A stretch of 64,000 nucleotides of DNA, taken from contig OX335651.1 in assembly GCA_946894095.1 (NCBI GenBank), positions 4,362,501-4,426,500 of the forward strand. The letters are read 5' to 3'. The notes under the pieces were generated by a model. The model had not been told where the DNA came from and did no database searches. It worked only from the letters and a program-made list of their open reading frames with translations. A program made the position numbers and the translations under genes. This document shows positions 1 to 10,552 of the stretch, piece by piece. Each line of letters starts with the position of its first letter. The stretch's first letter is position 1. Source of the DNA: Incurvaria masculella. Taxonomy: Eukaryota > Arthropoda > Insecta > Lepidoptera > Incurvariidae.

Positions 1-117
1 TTAATGGGGTCGCTTGGAAATGATTTGGGTTTCAAAGATGTATTTAATGAGGTATTTAAGTTTTCGGGTGCTGCACTTCACGAAAAAGATCGCCTCGTTA
101 AAGTGACTGTCAGGTAA
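1..117 (+). CDS. partial ORF at window edge, unrecognised
   Basis: An open frame enters from the left edge and ends at a TAA at 115-117, giving 38 residues that contain FKFSGAALHEKDRLVK. The composition (mixed hydrophobic and charged, few low-complexity runs) is protein-like, but the piece is too short to identify. It is followed by AT-rich DNA ending in an AAAT repeat near 360-380, as seen after LINE 3' ends, so it may be the last codons of a retroelement ORF or of a host exon. I cannot tell which, and chance is possible. Confidence 0.2.
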   Translation, partial: LMGSLGNDLGFKDVFNEVFKFSGAALHEKDRLVKVTVR

Positions 118-354
118 AATTACAAGGCCGAAAATTGCGTTTTAATGCAGTGGATAAAGAAGGCCTATACCAAAACATTCCTATCTAACACACTTTCACA
201 CCTTCTGTCCCTTACTAATTAAATATTTTATTAAATAAGGTAATTTTATTACATAAAGACTTGCAATTTTGTGGAACTTTTTCATTGGCTTATGAATAAT
301 TTGTAATTTTAAGTAAATTAATATAATTAATCATGTACGCTGTTAAGTTTCCTA

Positions 355-381
355 ACATAAATAAATAAATAAATAAATAAG
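355..381. repeat. (AAAT)n microsatellite
   Basis: About six AAAT units follow AT-rich sequence. Such runs often mark the 3' tail of lepidopteran non-LTR elements, here possibly one lying in 118-355, but no coding remnant confirms this. Confidence 0.6.
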
Positions 382-405
382 TATGCGATCGTAAAGTTGA
401 GTTAA

Positions 406-757
406 GGCTGTTCCGACCCATATAAAGTTGTTTGCACACATAACGCAAAAAGTATTGCACGAATTAATAATAAAAGTTTAATATAGTCATATTACTTGCA
501 GCGAAAACAATTTCACAATTTCAGGATTACTGGTTTTGGTTACAATTTATTTAAATAAGATTTTTATTTAACAGCGCCATCTAACGGTGTAAAACTTCTA
601 ATCGGCAATTACAACGAAACCATTAAACCTGAAATTGTGAATATGTTTTCGCTGCAACTACTATGGCTATATTTAATATTTTTGACGAATTCGTGCCTTA
701 AAGTGCAATAATTTATGCACTCTGTGTAAAAAAAACATTGTATGGGTCGGAGCATCC
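406..757. mobile_element. foldback MITE with TTAA flanks (piggyBac-like)
   Basis: The ends GGCTGTTCCGACCCATA and the complement of TATGGGTCGGAGCATCC are inverted, and each is flanked by TTAA (402-405 and 758-761). The inverted arms run on imperfectly for about 140-160 bp per side: both contain TTGCAGCGAAAAC, CACAATTTCAGG and TATTGCAC motifs in mirror order. Precise TTAA duplication is the signature of piggyBac transposase. The 352-bp element encodes nothing, so it is a non-autonomous copy. The superfamily is inferred from TTAA only. Confidence 0.75.
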
Positions 758-1009
758 TTAAGTAAGAAGAATTTAGGACAAAAAAAAAACTAAAATATTT
801 TTGCGAGGCGCTGGAAAAAGTCTCGCTAAAAAGGAATGTTTATCCAACTAATTTTCTTGATTGGATAAAATTCTGCAAATTATTCAGACGAGAAACCTCT
901 ATTTTCCATTAGGATTTGATATCGTAGACTTAATTTATTTCGCAAATGAGAGGGCGAAGTTCACTGCAAATTGACAGAATACATTCGTCTGTGTCGCTTG
1001 TCTCCCGGG

Positions 1010-1165
1010 GAGGCATTTAGAATATCTGTTTTAATAAAGTTACCGGCGTCGACTCAATGAAATTTGGAAGGCGGGCGGGGAAGGGGGGGGGGGCTTGGAG
1101 GGCGGAAATCACGCACTGGCACGTGCCCAGCCCGCCCCGGGGGCGCGCTCGTGCCGCGGTGGCAT
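1010..1165. other. GC-rich, CpG-rich patch with poly-G run
   Basis: A GC-rich island (GGCGGGCGGGG, a run of ten G near 1084-1093, CCCGCCCCGGGGGCGCGC) stands out in AT-rich DNA directly upstream of a SINE. No ORF or convincing splice site is seen. The G runs could form a G-quadruplex. Confidence 0.4.
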
Positions 1166-1190
1166 AGATATTCTTTTTTTGAGATCACCT

Positions 1191-1601
1191 AAGCGGCTTT
1201 CAGCTCAGGAGCGCTGGGACTTGCCTTCCGTGCCAGAGGACATGGGTTTAAGTCGCGCCACTCCGTTCATGCACCACTTGCTTTCTGTTTCTCAATTGGA
1301 TGAGTGATTTCATTTGCAAGTCACGAATACGAGCTGTTCCATGGTCCGGAATTCATGTAAAACGTATGTACCCTTTCCCTACCACCCACCCGGGCGATCT
1401 TGACCCTGAAAGTGTTAAGATCGCCCAAATGCATCGCATTATATAAAAATATGGTCGAAACGGCAATGAAAAAAAATGGTCCGTATTTTTTATACAACTA
1501 GCCATCCTCGTAAAGCGAAGGTTCTGACATAACACCCAATTCTTTCGGGAATGCGGTGTGATGGGCTGATTTCATGGCATTATTGTCCAGTTATAAAAAA
1601 A
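1191..1601 (+). mobile_element. tRNA-headed SINE, old copy
   Basis: The head has a degenerate A box followed by a B-box-like GGGTTTAAGTC near 1244. The body then matches the family: GAGCTGTTCCATGGTCCGGA, CGCATTATATAAAAATATGG, TCGAAACGGCAATGAAA and the tail TTCGGGAATGCGGTGT, ending at TGTCCAGTTATAAAAAA. About 20-25% divergence from the clean copy at 44,253 is my impression, not a calculation. Confidence 0.75.
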
Positions 1602-1651
1602 GTCACTAGTGATCGTATTTTATACGTACGTATTATATGTAAATATATGTA

Positions 1652-1758
1652 ATGCACGCATCGAACTCGGAAAGAGAACGACAGTGGTGCATGTCGGTAT
1701 TGAACCCGGGCCTCTGGTATGCTAGGCAAGTCCCGCGTCATTAGGCTACAAGCCGCTC
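1652..1758 (-). mobile_element. SINE head fragment (tRNA type)
   Basis: Read on the minus strand it gives GAGCGGCTTGTAGCCTAATG (A-box region), then GGGTTCAATACC (B box), then the family's GACATGCACCACTGTC and TCTCTTTCCGAGTTCGAT. Only the 5' third of the SINE is present. Confidence 0.75.
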
Positions 1759-2599
1759 AAAAATCAAGTATTTAAAATCATATAAACTTAATATTTCCTT
1801 ATAAATTTAAATTTGTTAAACGTTTTTAAAGTTAGATCACATTGTTTCTGGATGTAGGTGTAGCTTTAACCTGAAATTAATGTGTATAATATCCTTAAAT
1901 TCAAAATAAAAAAAAATGGAAAAAAAAAAGTTTTAGAAAATTGCCAAGATTCTTCAAATCTTTAGGTGCGGTTTTAAAGGAAATATTGGGAGAATCCTGA
2001 CTAATCCTTCTGCCAGAATTTATAAGAAATACTTTTAATGCGCGTGAGTCTCACGTATATTCTTATATTCATTGAGACCCGGCATATGCCGATACACTCC
2101 TGTATCACATTATTTTCGCTCCAAAGGGCTTTATCTTTCTCATTCCAGGACTGGCCCTCAAGGAACCGAGTCCCCGTCGGTAATGAAGATTGGATGCAGT
2201 CGGTGTGGGACGTGCCCGCGCCTTCACATTCATCCCGTGCACATTGTAGCACGCCGTGACGTCGCCGAATCGAGCATCAATTGTTTTCAGCGATTGTGTT
2301 TCTATTTTTAAAGGTTCCGTGAGAAGAATGCTTTAAATTGAGAAGGTAGAAGAAGGTGAATAGAGAAGGTTTAAATTGAGGTCTGTCCAAATATCAGTCC
2401 AAATACGTTTGATCCATTACCACTTTTATTCTATTTAGCTTACAGGCATACATGGAGCTCGATAACTGCGTGCGAACGTGGCGGATGCCTCTTTGACAAC
2501 GGGCTGAATGATTGTCTCGAAACGTCGGAAAATGTCTCTTCCTGCCGCGTGAAAAGCCGTAACATTTTTCGAACATGTCTAACGACCGCGGTAATCTCG
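1759..2599. other. AT-rich stretch, no recognised feature
   Basis: AT-rich with A runs near 1905-1930. 2040-2300 is more balanced but has only short overlapping frames on both strands with no splice or homology support. Confidence 0.4.
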
Positions 2600-2628
2600 A
2601 AAGTATCACAAACATGTCCAGAACGCTG

Positions 2629-2985
2629 TCCCTCCACCCCATTTCTACCACCGTTTATCGCTGAACAGCATGCCATATTCTAGGATTTCCAAGTTTAGGA
2701 ATCAGAAATATTGTCGGACGATATAACAGCTTATACGCAGATGACAACGCGATTTTCTCGCCCGAAAACTTAGAATCATTGAAATGACCTAGTTCCGGAA
2801 TCTGTTTTATGGTACAAATATATATCTGATTCTTAAGCATGGAATTACTAGAATAGGCCTGTAGGCAGGGAACTTACCTATTCACTGTCGACGCTCCCAA
2901 AATAAGAACCAACCGTTTCTCCAGATATTTTATCTATAGAGTCAGTAAACTGAGGAATGAACTGAGGTATTTCCCTCAAAATACA
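2629..2985 (+). pseudogene. degraded LINE reverse transcriptase (internally deleted)
   Basis: On the plus strand 2690-2788 reads SLYADDNAIFSPENLESLK and then stops. YADD is the catalytic motif of reverse transcriptase. About 70 bp later a second frame reads VDAPKIRTNRFSRYFIYRVS and then KLRNEL, the usual C-terminal tail of Jockey/CR1-type ORF2 proteins. In intact elements these blocks lie several hundred codons apart, so the intervening coding sequence is deleted. The first block is repeated in inverted orientation at 3,806-3,976. Confidence 0.6.
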
Positions 2986-2989
2986 GACG

Positions 2990-3805
2990 GGGGTCTTTTA
3001 AATTAGGTGTAAAGAAATACCTGGCCGGCCGGCATGGTTTTTGCAGCCCCCATGTAAAGTCAAAAGCCCATGGGGGTCGTCGATATGCCGCGCTTAACAC
3101 TATTTTCTTTGGAATAAAACAATGCCTACCATGTCAAAACTTACACAGGTTGTTATTATCTGGAGATAAAATTCACACAGTATAAAATAAAATAACAGTT
3201 ACACCCACGTTACACACCTACGTACGTCCTTGGCATTACAATATACCCCAAAGTTTTCTAGTTTATAACCGAGTTATCGAGAGAGTTTCTGTGAGTTTCA
3301 TATCCGCTGAGAAACAAGTAATGTCGATTAATAATGACAAATTAGGCCCAGTCCATCCATCACGGGGCACCTGTAGCGGCAGGGGTGGGGTGGGAGATGG
3401 GGGTATCATTATTGATCGATTAGACCCGAGAGTCTGACAGCTGAACGTGTTTTTCCCGATACATTCTTCGGATCAAGACGCATTGATGTAAATTCAGCGG
3501 TTGCTTTGAGATGAATGAGAAACTTTTTGGGAAAATCTGAGATGGATCACGATTTTTGTTTTATTTTTGTTAAAAGATTTATGTCGAACTTTTTCCTTAT
3601 TTAAGTAGTCACTCGGCATTTAAGACAAGACAGACGCTAGATAACCAATCGGATATAGGCACAATAGTTCGCCATCCTGCTGATATAATGCCTCTCGGAA
3701 ACAATGTTGAATGTTATCCAATCTGCCGTGGCCACGGAGGAGGGAGGGGGAGAGGAGGTGTTATTACCTCATATTACTAAGGAACGCAGCGTGATACTGC
3801 GCCCC
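2990..3805. other. no recognised feature
   Basis: Mixed-composition DNA between two inverted LINE fragments, with a GGCCGGCCGG palindrome near 3022. No ORF with support. Confidence 0.35.
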
Positions 3806-3976
3806 CGCGCAGGTCATTTCAATGATTCTAAGTTTTCGGGCGAGAAAATCGCGTTGTCATCTGCGTATAAGCTGATATATCGTCCGACAATATTTCTGAT
3901 TCCTAAACTTGGAAATCCTAGAATATGGCATGCTGTTCAGCGATAAACGGTGGTAGAAATGGGGTGGAGGGAAGCG
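3806..3976 (-). pseudogene. LINE reverse-transcriptase fragment (YADD block), inverted copy
   Basis: The minus strand gives the same YADD-containing peptide as 2,629-2,792. The two copies are nearly identical over about 165 bp and lie as inverted repeats with about 1 kb between them. The outer limits coincide at CCCTCCACCCCATTTCTACC. On the plus strand both copies happen to be open, which yields ORFs with no biological support. Confidence 0.6.
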
Positions 3977-3980
3977 GGGG

Positions 3981-5584
3981 GAAAACATTTCATGGTGGGG
4001 GTTCAAACTCCGCCTTTTGTGCTAAATCCATCTACCGGAAGAACCTGTATTCTGGTAGCAGCTATTCCGAGAGCTATTCTTAGTGGTTACAAGACTACAA
4101 CTAGATGGCGCCTTTTGCTTTTTACTGATAGTTTTTTCTATAAAAAACCTTCGAAATTTAAATCTTTACCTTCACGCGGATTCAAATAATTTTAATTTAA
4201 AAATGTCATAAAAATTTGCATCATGAGATCAACAGTTCTTACCGTACAAAGAAAATTATTGCGCGCCATCTATCGGCACATAGCAAGAGCAATACATCGA
4301 TACAATGCTCGAATATTGACTCAAATTATGAAATATGAGGTGTTTTACTGACAAATAAAACTAAATTTCACCAACAAACTTTAGATTATTTTGTCCTGTG
4401 TAATGTTTGCAACATTTTACACAAAATCTCATCGTGTAATCAACTGTTCGCGGAGAATTGCGCCGCAAATCATAATATTGTCCCACAACATAACACCGCC
4501 AGCGCCATGTCACGAATGTCGCTAGCCACGCCTTCATATCACGTGGGCTGTGACGTAGAGACCCACTTGGTGGACACAGACCCAGTTTGCTTAGACCATC
4601 TCCTCTCTACCTCACTCCTCCATGGCTGTGGCGTTATCGTTTCCACAGTGTAAAATGCATTGCATAATCTGCACTCTGAGTTATAAGCGTAGTTTTTGGT
4701 TATGCATCCCGAGGAAAAGAAAATGCGGAAAGGGTGTGTCGTGCTTTCACTATACTCGAGGCCGCAAGGAAGTTCGTGTACTAGTGGCGGTTTGTATTAA
4801 TTGGAGTAATTTTTGGTATTGAATTGATTTGCGATTTTCATTTTCTCTGAACGATATTTGTATTTTTTTTGAGGAGTAGTTCTTCACTTTAAGTATGTGT
4901 TTTCAAATTGGTAGCTTTAGTAATGAAATACTTACAAAAAATATATAAATAAATTATAATATAAATTAAATAAGTGTTGACAGTAAAATTTTTATATTTA
5001 TTTTAATAAACCCCGGACCTCTATATATATATTATCTCATATAAAATACACACAACATTTCTTGGCATCCAAAGATTTAGTTGATTTAATTTTGAAATAA
5101 TTCATCCACCTTGGAACACTGCCCAAGTGCACGGAACATGAAAGTTCCTGCAACAATGCTATCTCTAAATCAATATCGGATTGTTCAATAGAACTAATCA
5201 GAAGTTCGCCTGTAAAGTGAGAATTCGCCAGCATTCACACGGGCGCAGCCGGATCGAACGACGCGCCAAGTGGTGTTTCATTGCCCCTTCGGGTTCGGGA
5301 ATCATATGTCATGTAGATATTTTTTATTTGTGATATATCCTAATTCGTAACCATAGGCTTTATGGCCGAAAGAGGTCGTATCATAAAACTTACAAAGAAA
5401 ATATTTACACTATTCTTCGGTACGTGTCTATGCACGTACAAAGTGTTTAGTTTACATACTAAAATAATGTTTGCTTGGTTATAAAAAAGTTAAGGCACTT
5501 GTTCAATTCGAAGTGCTTGCTGGTTCTTCAACGAAAATTAGTCCAAACGACGCCATATCTCACCAGTAGGAACAATACGTACAG
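3981..5584. other. no recognised feature; one weak ORF
   Basis: AT-rich. A 66-codon ATG frame at 4622-4822 begins in a locally pyrimidine-rich setting (CTCTACCTCACTCCTCCATGG, fair Kozak context), but its peptide is Cys/Arg-rich and unrecognised. Short frames on either strand elsewhere look like noise. Confidence 0.3.
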
Positions 5585-5752
5585 TTAGCCTGGTTTTCAC
5601 AAAGAATTGATTTATTTTAATCGACACTTACGTAAGGGGCCTATATTACTAAAGTGTTGATTATCTTGAACTGGTATTGATTGAAAGCTGCTAAGAAAGG
5701 CCCTTAATATGTGGCGATTAAGCTAATCAGTAGTAGGTGAAAAAGGCCCTTA
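5585..5752 (+). repeat. dispersed ~165-bp repeat, copy 1 of 2
   Basis: Matches 46,580-46,742 in the same orientation. Shared blocks include GGTATTGATTG, AGCTGCTAAGAA, GGCGATTAAGCTAATCA and the phrase AAGGGCC near both ends in opposite sense (AAGGGGCC and AGGCCCTTAG), suggesting a small MITE with AGGGCC-type ends. Confidence 0.6.
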
Positions 5753-7088
5753 GATATATACATGTTCTGATTAACCAATTTACATCGCCAAAGTCCTCAG
5801 AATTAGACTATTTTATGTTACATTTAGATTTCGAAAGAACTACTCAATACCGAACCAATTTGTGTGTCTTTTTTTGAGATAAGCGCGATCTAACCTCCGT
5901 TGAAGAACTAGCCGATAGCGTTTCGAATCCCCAAAAAATGTATTGTCATGTCACTCAGTTATATCTATAAAACCATAATGGTAAACGTTAAGGATAACAA
6001 ATATATAAGATTTGGTGAGCGTGTTATCCAAATATGGTGCTCAACTTGTAAGTTCAATATTACAAAAAGAAAACCAATTATCATACCCCGTACGAAACGT
6101 AGATCGGAATCACTTCAGCATGAAATGTCATATTCGTATTATAATACAACAAAACAATCCGTTTCTAGCTTTCTTGTTGACCGATCGTCTGTGATCCGAC
6201 ACGAAAGTCGACATAGTCCGCCGCCATGCCGCGTGTAGTAATCAAAACTTGCCGTCGACCTAGAGATCGTCCACAGAATCATGATGCGTCGCTGCTAGCA
6301 CCTTAAGAGGATAATGAGTATATCAAGCTCCATACATTGGCTCATGCCTGTTTCCTTAGTCAAATTAAGAAATATTTCTCTAAGACTTTGTAAGTTAAAG
6401 TAATCAACTGAGAGCCTGTATTTTTTTTGTTTTTTGATACATTAACTTATATCCATGATATATATCGAAAATAGCAGATACTAGTTGTTACCAAAAAAAA
6501 AAAAAAAAAACGTACAAACGTAGCTCTCCGTTGATTTATTTAATGTGCAAATTATTCAGAAAAATATATCTTTTTTTGACTGAAGAAACAGGCATGAAAC
6601 TTGATCACCTCTTAATCCTATTTAGGGCACTATGTTTTATTAAGTCCCAATTATTAATTTTCGTCTGTGAACAAATGACGTAGAACATGCGAGGTCTTTT
6701 TTTATACTTACTTAATTAGCTTTTTATATTTCTTTCTAAGTATAATCAGTTAATTTGTTACCAAATAAGATAAAATTATAATTTATCAACCCGTTGTTGG
6801 CTAAGTTCATAAGTTTGATTTTGTTATGTTTCGTCAATGAAACATGAAAACATTTTTACTAGATTGTAGTTAGAGTCGACCGATCAAGGGCAATTATGAT
6901 GAACGTGTTCCACTTAAATAAAAGAAAATGTATGTTCTTTGTCAGCCTAACTTCTAGTGCTCAGACCAGTTAAAAGCATATTCTCGTGTACATTACACGG
7001 TTAATACTAATTTTTTTATTACTAGTGATTATGCAGGGCGGAACATAATGATTGAGATAAATCATTTTGGAAAATAAAAAAAAGATTG
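5753..7088. other. AT-rich stretch, no recognised feature
   Basis: Contains A/T homopolymers (near 6420 and 6493-6510). A 96-codon frame at 5948-6238 is Ser/Arg/Ile-rich with no recognisable motif and overlaps another frame; I treat it as chance. Confidence 0.35.
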
Positions 7089-7460
7089 TCAGCCTCAATA
7101 GCCCAGTGGCGCGACACTTCGGCGATCGCTATCCGAAGTTAAGCAACGCTGGGTCCGGTCTGGTCTTGGATGGGTGACAATTCGACCGTTGAGAGAGGCT
7201 GGCCGTGGTTCGGATTCCACGTTAAACGGTAGGTCCCCTTGCTTACTTACTAGGTGGTAGTGTTTATCCCGCCCGGGTTAGTACCATCGCATTGGATGAA
7301 CGAAGGTCGAAGCGGCAATGAAAATTGTCCGTGTTTTCCATCCAGTTCAATGTAGCCGTGCAATATAAGGAAGGTCCTGGCATGGCACCTAGTTCCCATG
7401 TGGTGTATTGGGCTAATACCATGACAGAAGGTGTGGTATTAGCCATCCATGTCCAATTTT
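7089..7460 (+). mobile_element. 5S rRNA-headed SINE, well preserved
   Basis: The head (about 7089-7190) begins TCAGCCTCAATAGCCCAGTG and carries the 5S rRNA internal promoter region: CCGAAGTTAAGCAACG (box A), then GGTCTGGTC and CTTGGATGGGTGAC (box C). The body follows (CGGATTCCACGTTAAACGGT, CCCGCCCGGGTTAGTACCAT, TCGAAGCGGCAATGAAAATT) and then the tail GGTATTAGCCATCCATGTCC. Body and tail are shared with tRNA-headed copies such as 44,253. It is transcribed, if at all, by Pol III and mobilised by a LINE. Confidence 0.85.
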
Positions 7461-8711
7461 AGTGAGAACTAATAAAAACAGTCGGTTTTCTGCACTGTTT
7501 TTAGTAATTTAATGTGTTTAAAGGGGCGTAATTTACCTTGTGGATAATTTACCTGATGGATATAATAAAGCAGCAGGTATAAATAAACTGCATCTAAATC
7601 AAGTCAGGGGTTCTCAAGTTACAAGCGGACAGACAAATAAACGCGCAAGCAAATGTAAGACGTTGGATATTATAAGAGTTAGGGACGAGTGCAGGACGAG
7701 AATATAAAACGAATCACATTGGACATATGGAAAGAAGTAAGCTCTATGCCATTCACTTCACTATACATTCTTTGCTAAAGTTGACGTTTTTAAACATGAA
7801 TTAGCGTAGAAGCCTTATCCTGCAATCGGGTCTTAAATAAAGTTACTTCTAATGGCTGCTACGTGCTCTCAAAATATTGGACCATCCAAATTGAAAGGTA
7901 GGAATTTTACACCTGAACACCGCAGAACATCCCGACATTTGAATCGTATTCCCTCCTTCTGCAGTGAATCTCCCGCCACGTATTTAATATTGCAAACGTT
8001 ATTACAAATAACGTCCACCCGGGACGCGGGATTGTCATGATATGTCAACCAAGGTATTTCTAACCCTAATTATCTAGTATTTACTTACATATATTACTTT
8101 GGCTTTCGTGTATTTGACACATATACAGGATGTAATTGCATCATTACACATCATTGAAAGAGGTCAATCTTTATCGAAATCTGAACAATTTTAATGAAAA
8201 ATAAATATTAGATACGTTTTATAATTTTGCGGTCACCATACAAATTAATCACGAGACATCAACAAAATGCACATAAGTGAACATTATTTGTTCTTTCTTA
8301 AACTTCTCCCGTGATTACGATTAGATGCAACTCCAATCGAAATGTCGGTTTAAAAAAAGTTTTTTTATAGATAAGAAAAGGTTGTTTATCTTCTTCAAAA
8401 ACTGGATTAGTAATTTAGTAGTTTAACGTTCATATTTTAAGTATGAGAAAGGGCTGCTGTATCACTTCTTTGCAGAATATCATTTTCAATAAAAACATCC
8501 TGATTTTTTTTATTCTCCACGTAACCTAGCAATTTTACATTTAGCTGTTTCTTGGCCTGGTTATTTTGTTCAGGGGGAATTGACCATTGACCACTCTTCA
8601 TTCTCAGTATTGGGTAAATAGTACTTCCTGAACCGTTTAGACTACGTTTTAGGTTAATACTCAAAGTAACAAACCAAACCTACCGCCACTACCTACGAAT
8701 ATATACCTATT
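7461..8711. other. no recognised feature
   Basis: AT-rich. Short frames at 7852-8040 (+) and 8437-8664 (-) lack motifs or splice context. Confidence 0.35.
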
Positions 8712-8868
8712 AAATTTCTCAAACGCCCAAAGGTCGGCTGGAAGAAATCTCTTCGAGGGATAAGCCCGCCTTTGCGCCCCACTTATGTTGTTTTTGCACT
8801 ATACTTTCTTTTGTAAATTGTTTTTTTTTGTGGCGTAATAAAGAATTTTCAATCAATCAATCAATCAG
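8712..8868 (+). mobile_element. LINE 3' tail with (CAAT)n end
   Basis: CCCAAAGGTCGGCTGGAAGA followed by AAGCCCGCCTTTG, a T-rich stretch, GTAATAAAG and a terminal (CAAT)4 matches the layout of the 3' UTR of the intact LINE here (CCCAAAGGTAGACTGGTAGA, TTGTACCTTTTG, GCAATAAA, AAAT tail near 28,030-28,131). It is a 5'-truncated insertion of a related family. Only non-coding 3' sequence remains. Confidence 0.65.
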
Positions 8869-9930
8869 ACTATTTCCGTTCATTGCATTTTTTTAAACTT
8901 TTTTGGGCTACCACTAACTTCCGTTAAAAACTGATAGATTTTATCAACCAGTAAAGTAGAATTCGCACTCAAACTTTGCTGGTTTTCCGTCCACAGTAAT
9001 GAAATACAGCCAAAACATCAACAGGTATTTTTAATTTTTGTTGGTAGTTTAAACTGCGGGCAGCAATTTCCTATTTCACAATATTAGCCTTACATTGTGC
9101 AGAATGTATTTATTGCGGATGCATTTTAAAATGTTGAACACATTTCTAATAATCTGAAAACTTTCCAAGATGTCTCTGTATAGAGTTCAAATCCGTATGT
9201 CCAAACTGGTTTTTGAATAAAAACACCCCGTACTTAATTGAAGGTTCCTCGAAAAATATCCCAATCTATCATACATTCGGTAGTTTCTTAGTGAGAAATT
9301 CGCACATATTTTAATTGTCTTCTTTGGTTTTGTGATTTCCTCTAAAACGTTGGCGCAACCCGTCCAGCACACGCGTCCCCGTAGTCAGATACGAGCATAT
9401 GACAAAGGTAGTTTAATTAAGCGATGTCCGCTGTTACATCCAAACACGTCGCTCTGTCCGCCACACGCTCCAAATTAACTGCAAATCCCGCCCTGGAATC
9501 TTGCGGAGTGATGCAGCGCATACCCCATCCCTCACGGTTGGCGAATCTCGAATGCTTACAGGATTTGAGGCGAATTCCTGAAACGGTCGTTGATAAGCCT
9601 CTAGTTCCTTTTGGATATAATACAGTTGTTACTCTTAGAGGAAAATAAATGTGTACAAATTATGGATTTGTACAAACTTATTTTACTTATCATATTTTTA
9701 AATAACCATGTGTTACAGTTTCATGAAAAACTTTTTCATTATATTAATTCATTCTTAATATTAATCACACATATTTGAAATACTTTGAACATATAAAAGA
9801 ACTGCTTAAAATATGTTTGCGATTAGTGTAGCAGAGCAAAAGATAGGCAAACTATTCTGTGATCCTTGCCGTGACATCTAAATGCCTTCCGATAAATCGG
9901 TGTTGCGGTATTCATATATTATTGTATGTA
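8869..9930. other. no recognised feature; one weak ORF
   Basis: AT-rich. A 74-codon ATG frame at 9424-9648 is of more balanced composition than its surroundings and ends just before GGAAAATAAATG, a possible polyadenylation context, but the peptide is unrecognised. Confidence 0.3.
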
Positions 9931-10243
9931 CCTGGACATGGATGGCTAATACCAAACCACAACTACTGTCATAAAATAACACTATCCCAATAAACCACAT
10001 TTAAATAAGGCGTCATCCCAGTAACATCTTTATATTTGCACTACTACATTTTTTATTAGTTCCTCCTTATTTCTCTGATTAGAAATTCAGAGGCATGATT
10101 TAATTTTTGTCATTATCTTGGAAGGGTAGATAGATTATCGCTTCGACCATCGTTAATTCAGAGCGTTGGTACCCGTGTAGGATTAACCCTAGATCGTAAA
10201 AAGTAAAGACCTACAGTTTTACCTGAAATCCGAACAACGAACG
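9931..10243 (-). mobile_element. SINE remnant
   Basis: Starts with CCTGGACATGGATGGCTAAT, the complement of the family tail. After an eroded middle the body reappears as ATCGCTTCGACCATCGTTAA, GTTGGTACCCGTG and GACCTACAGTTTTACCTG. The head is missing. Confidence 0.65.
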
Positions 10244-10320
10244 ACAACATTTTTAGTTGCCTTACGGGAAGAAATACATGCAAACGTTTGAAAATAGGGT
10301 CCCCTAGTTTATAACAGTCC

Positions 10321-10552
10321 GTCAGTTAGTCAGTCAGCGTGTTTGCATCCACTGCTGCACACATACGTCTTTCCAATTTTCCTCCAGCCCTCAGCGGTAC
10401 GAACCACTGCTTACCGACGACGCACTTGATGTCGTAGTCCCTCCTGGAGGGTGGTCTTCCCACACTCCGTTTTCCTGTTCACGGCCGCAAAGTGTAGGAC
10501 ACGGTTACTCCAACGGTCGTCGTCTCTTCGGCTGACGTGATCGGACCACTGC
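10321..10552 (-). pseudogene. RTE-like LINE, 3' end of ORF2
   Basis: The minus strand encodes the C-terminal end of a non-LTR reverse-transcriptase polyprotein. From the pattern in this and the 30,639 copy it contains RRDDDRWSNRVL, then the GKRSVGRPP block and a terminal QWTQTR. The 3' end is a short TGAC-type repeat (CAGTTAGTCAGTCAG on the plus strand) rather than poly(A), which fits RTE-type elements. Several frameshifts break this copy. Confidence 0.7.

Noticed and set aside
3704..3946. 80-codon plus frame similar to a minus frame at 2,655-2,840
   Set aside because: The similarity comes from an inverted repeat. The strand with meaning is the opposite one, which encodes the RT YADD block.
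7089..7190. Genuine 5S rRNA gene
   Set aside because: Only the internal promoter half resembles 5S; the sequence continues into a SINE body and all copies are dispersed singly.
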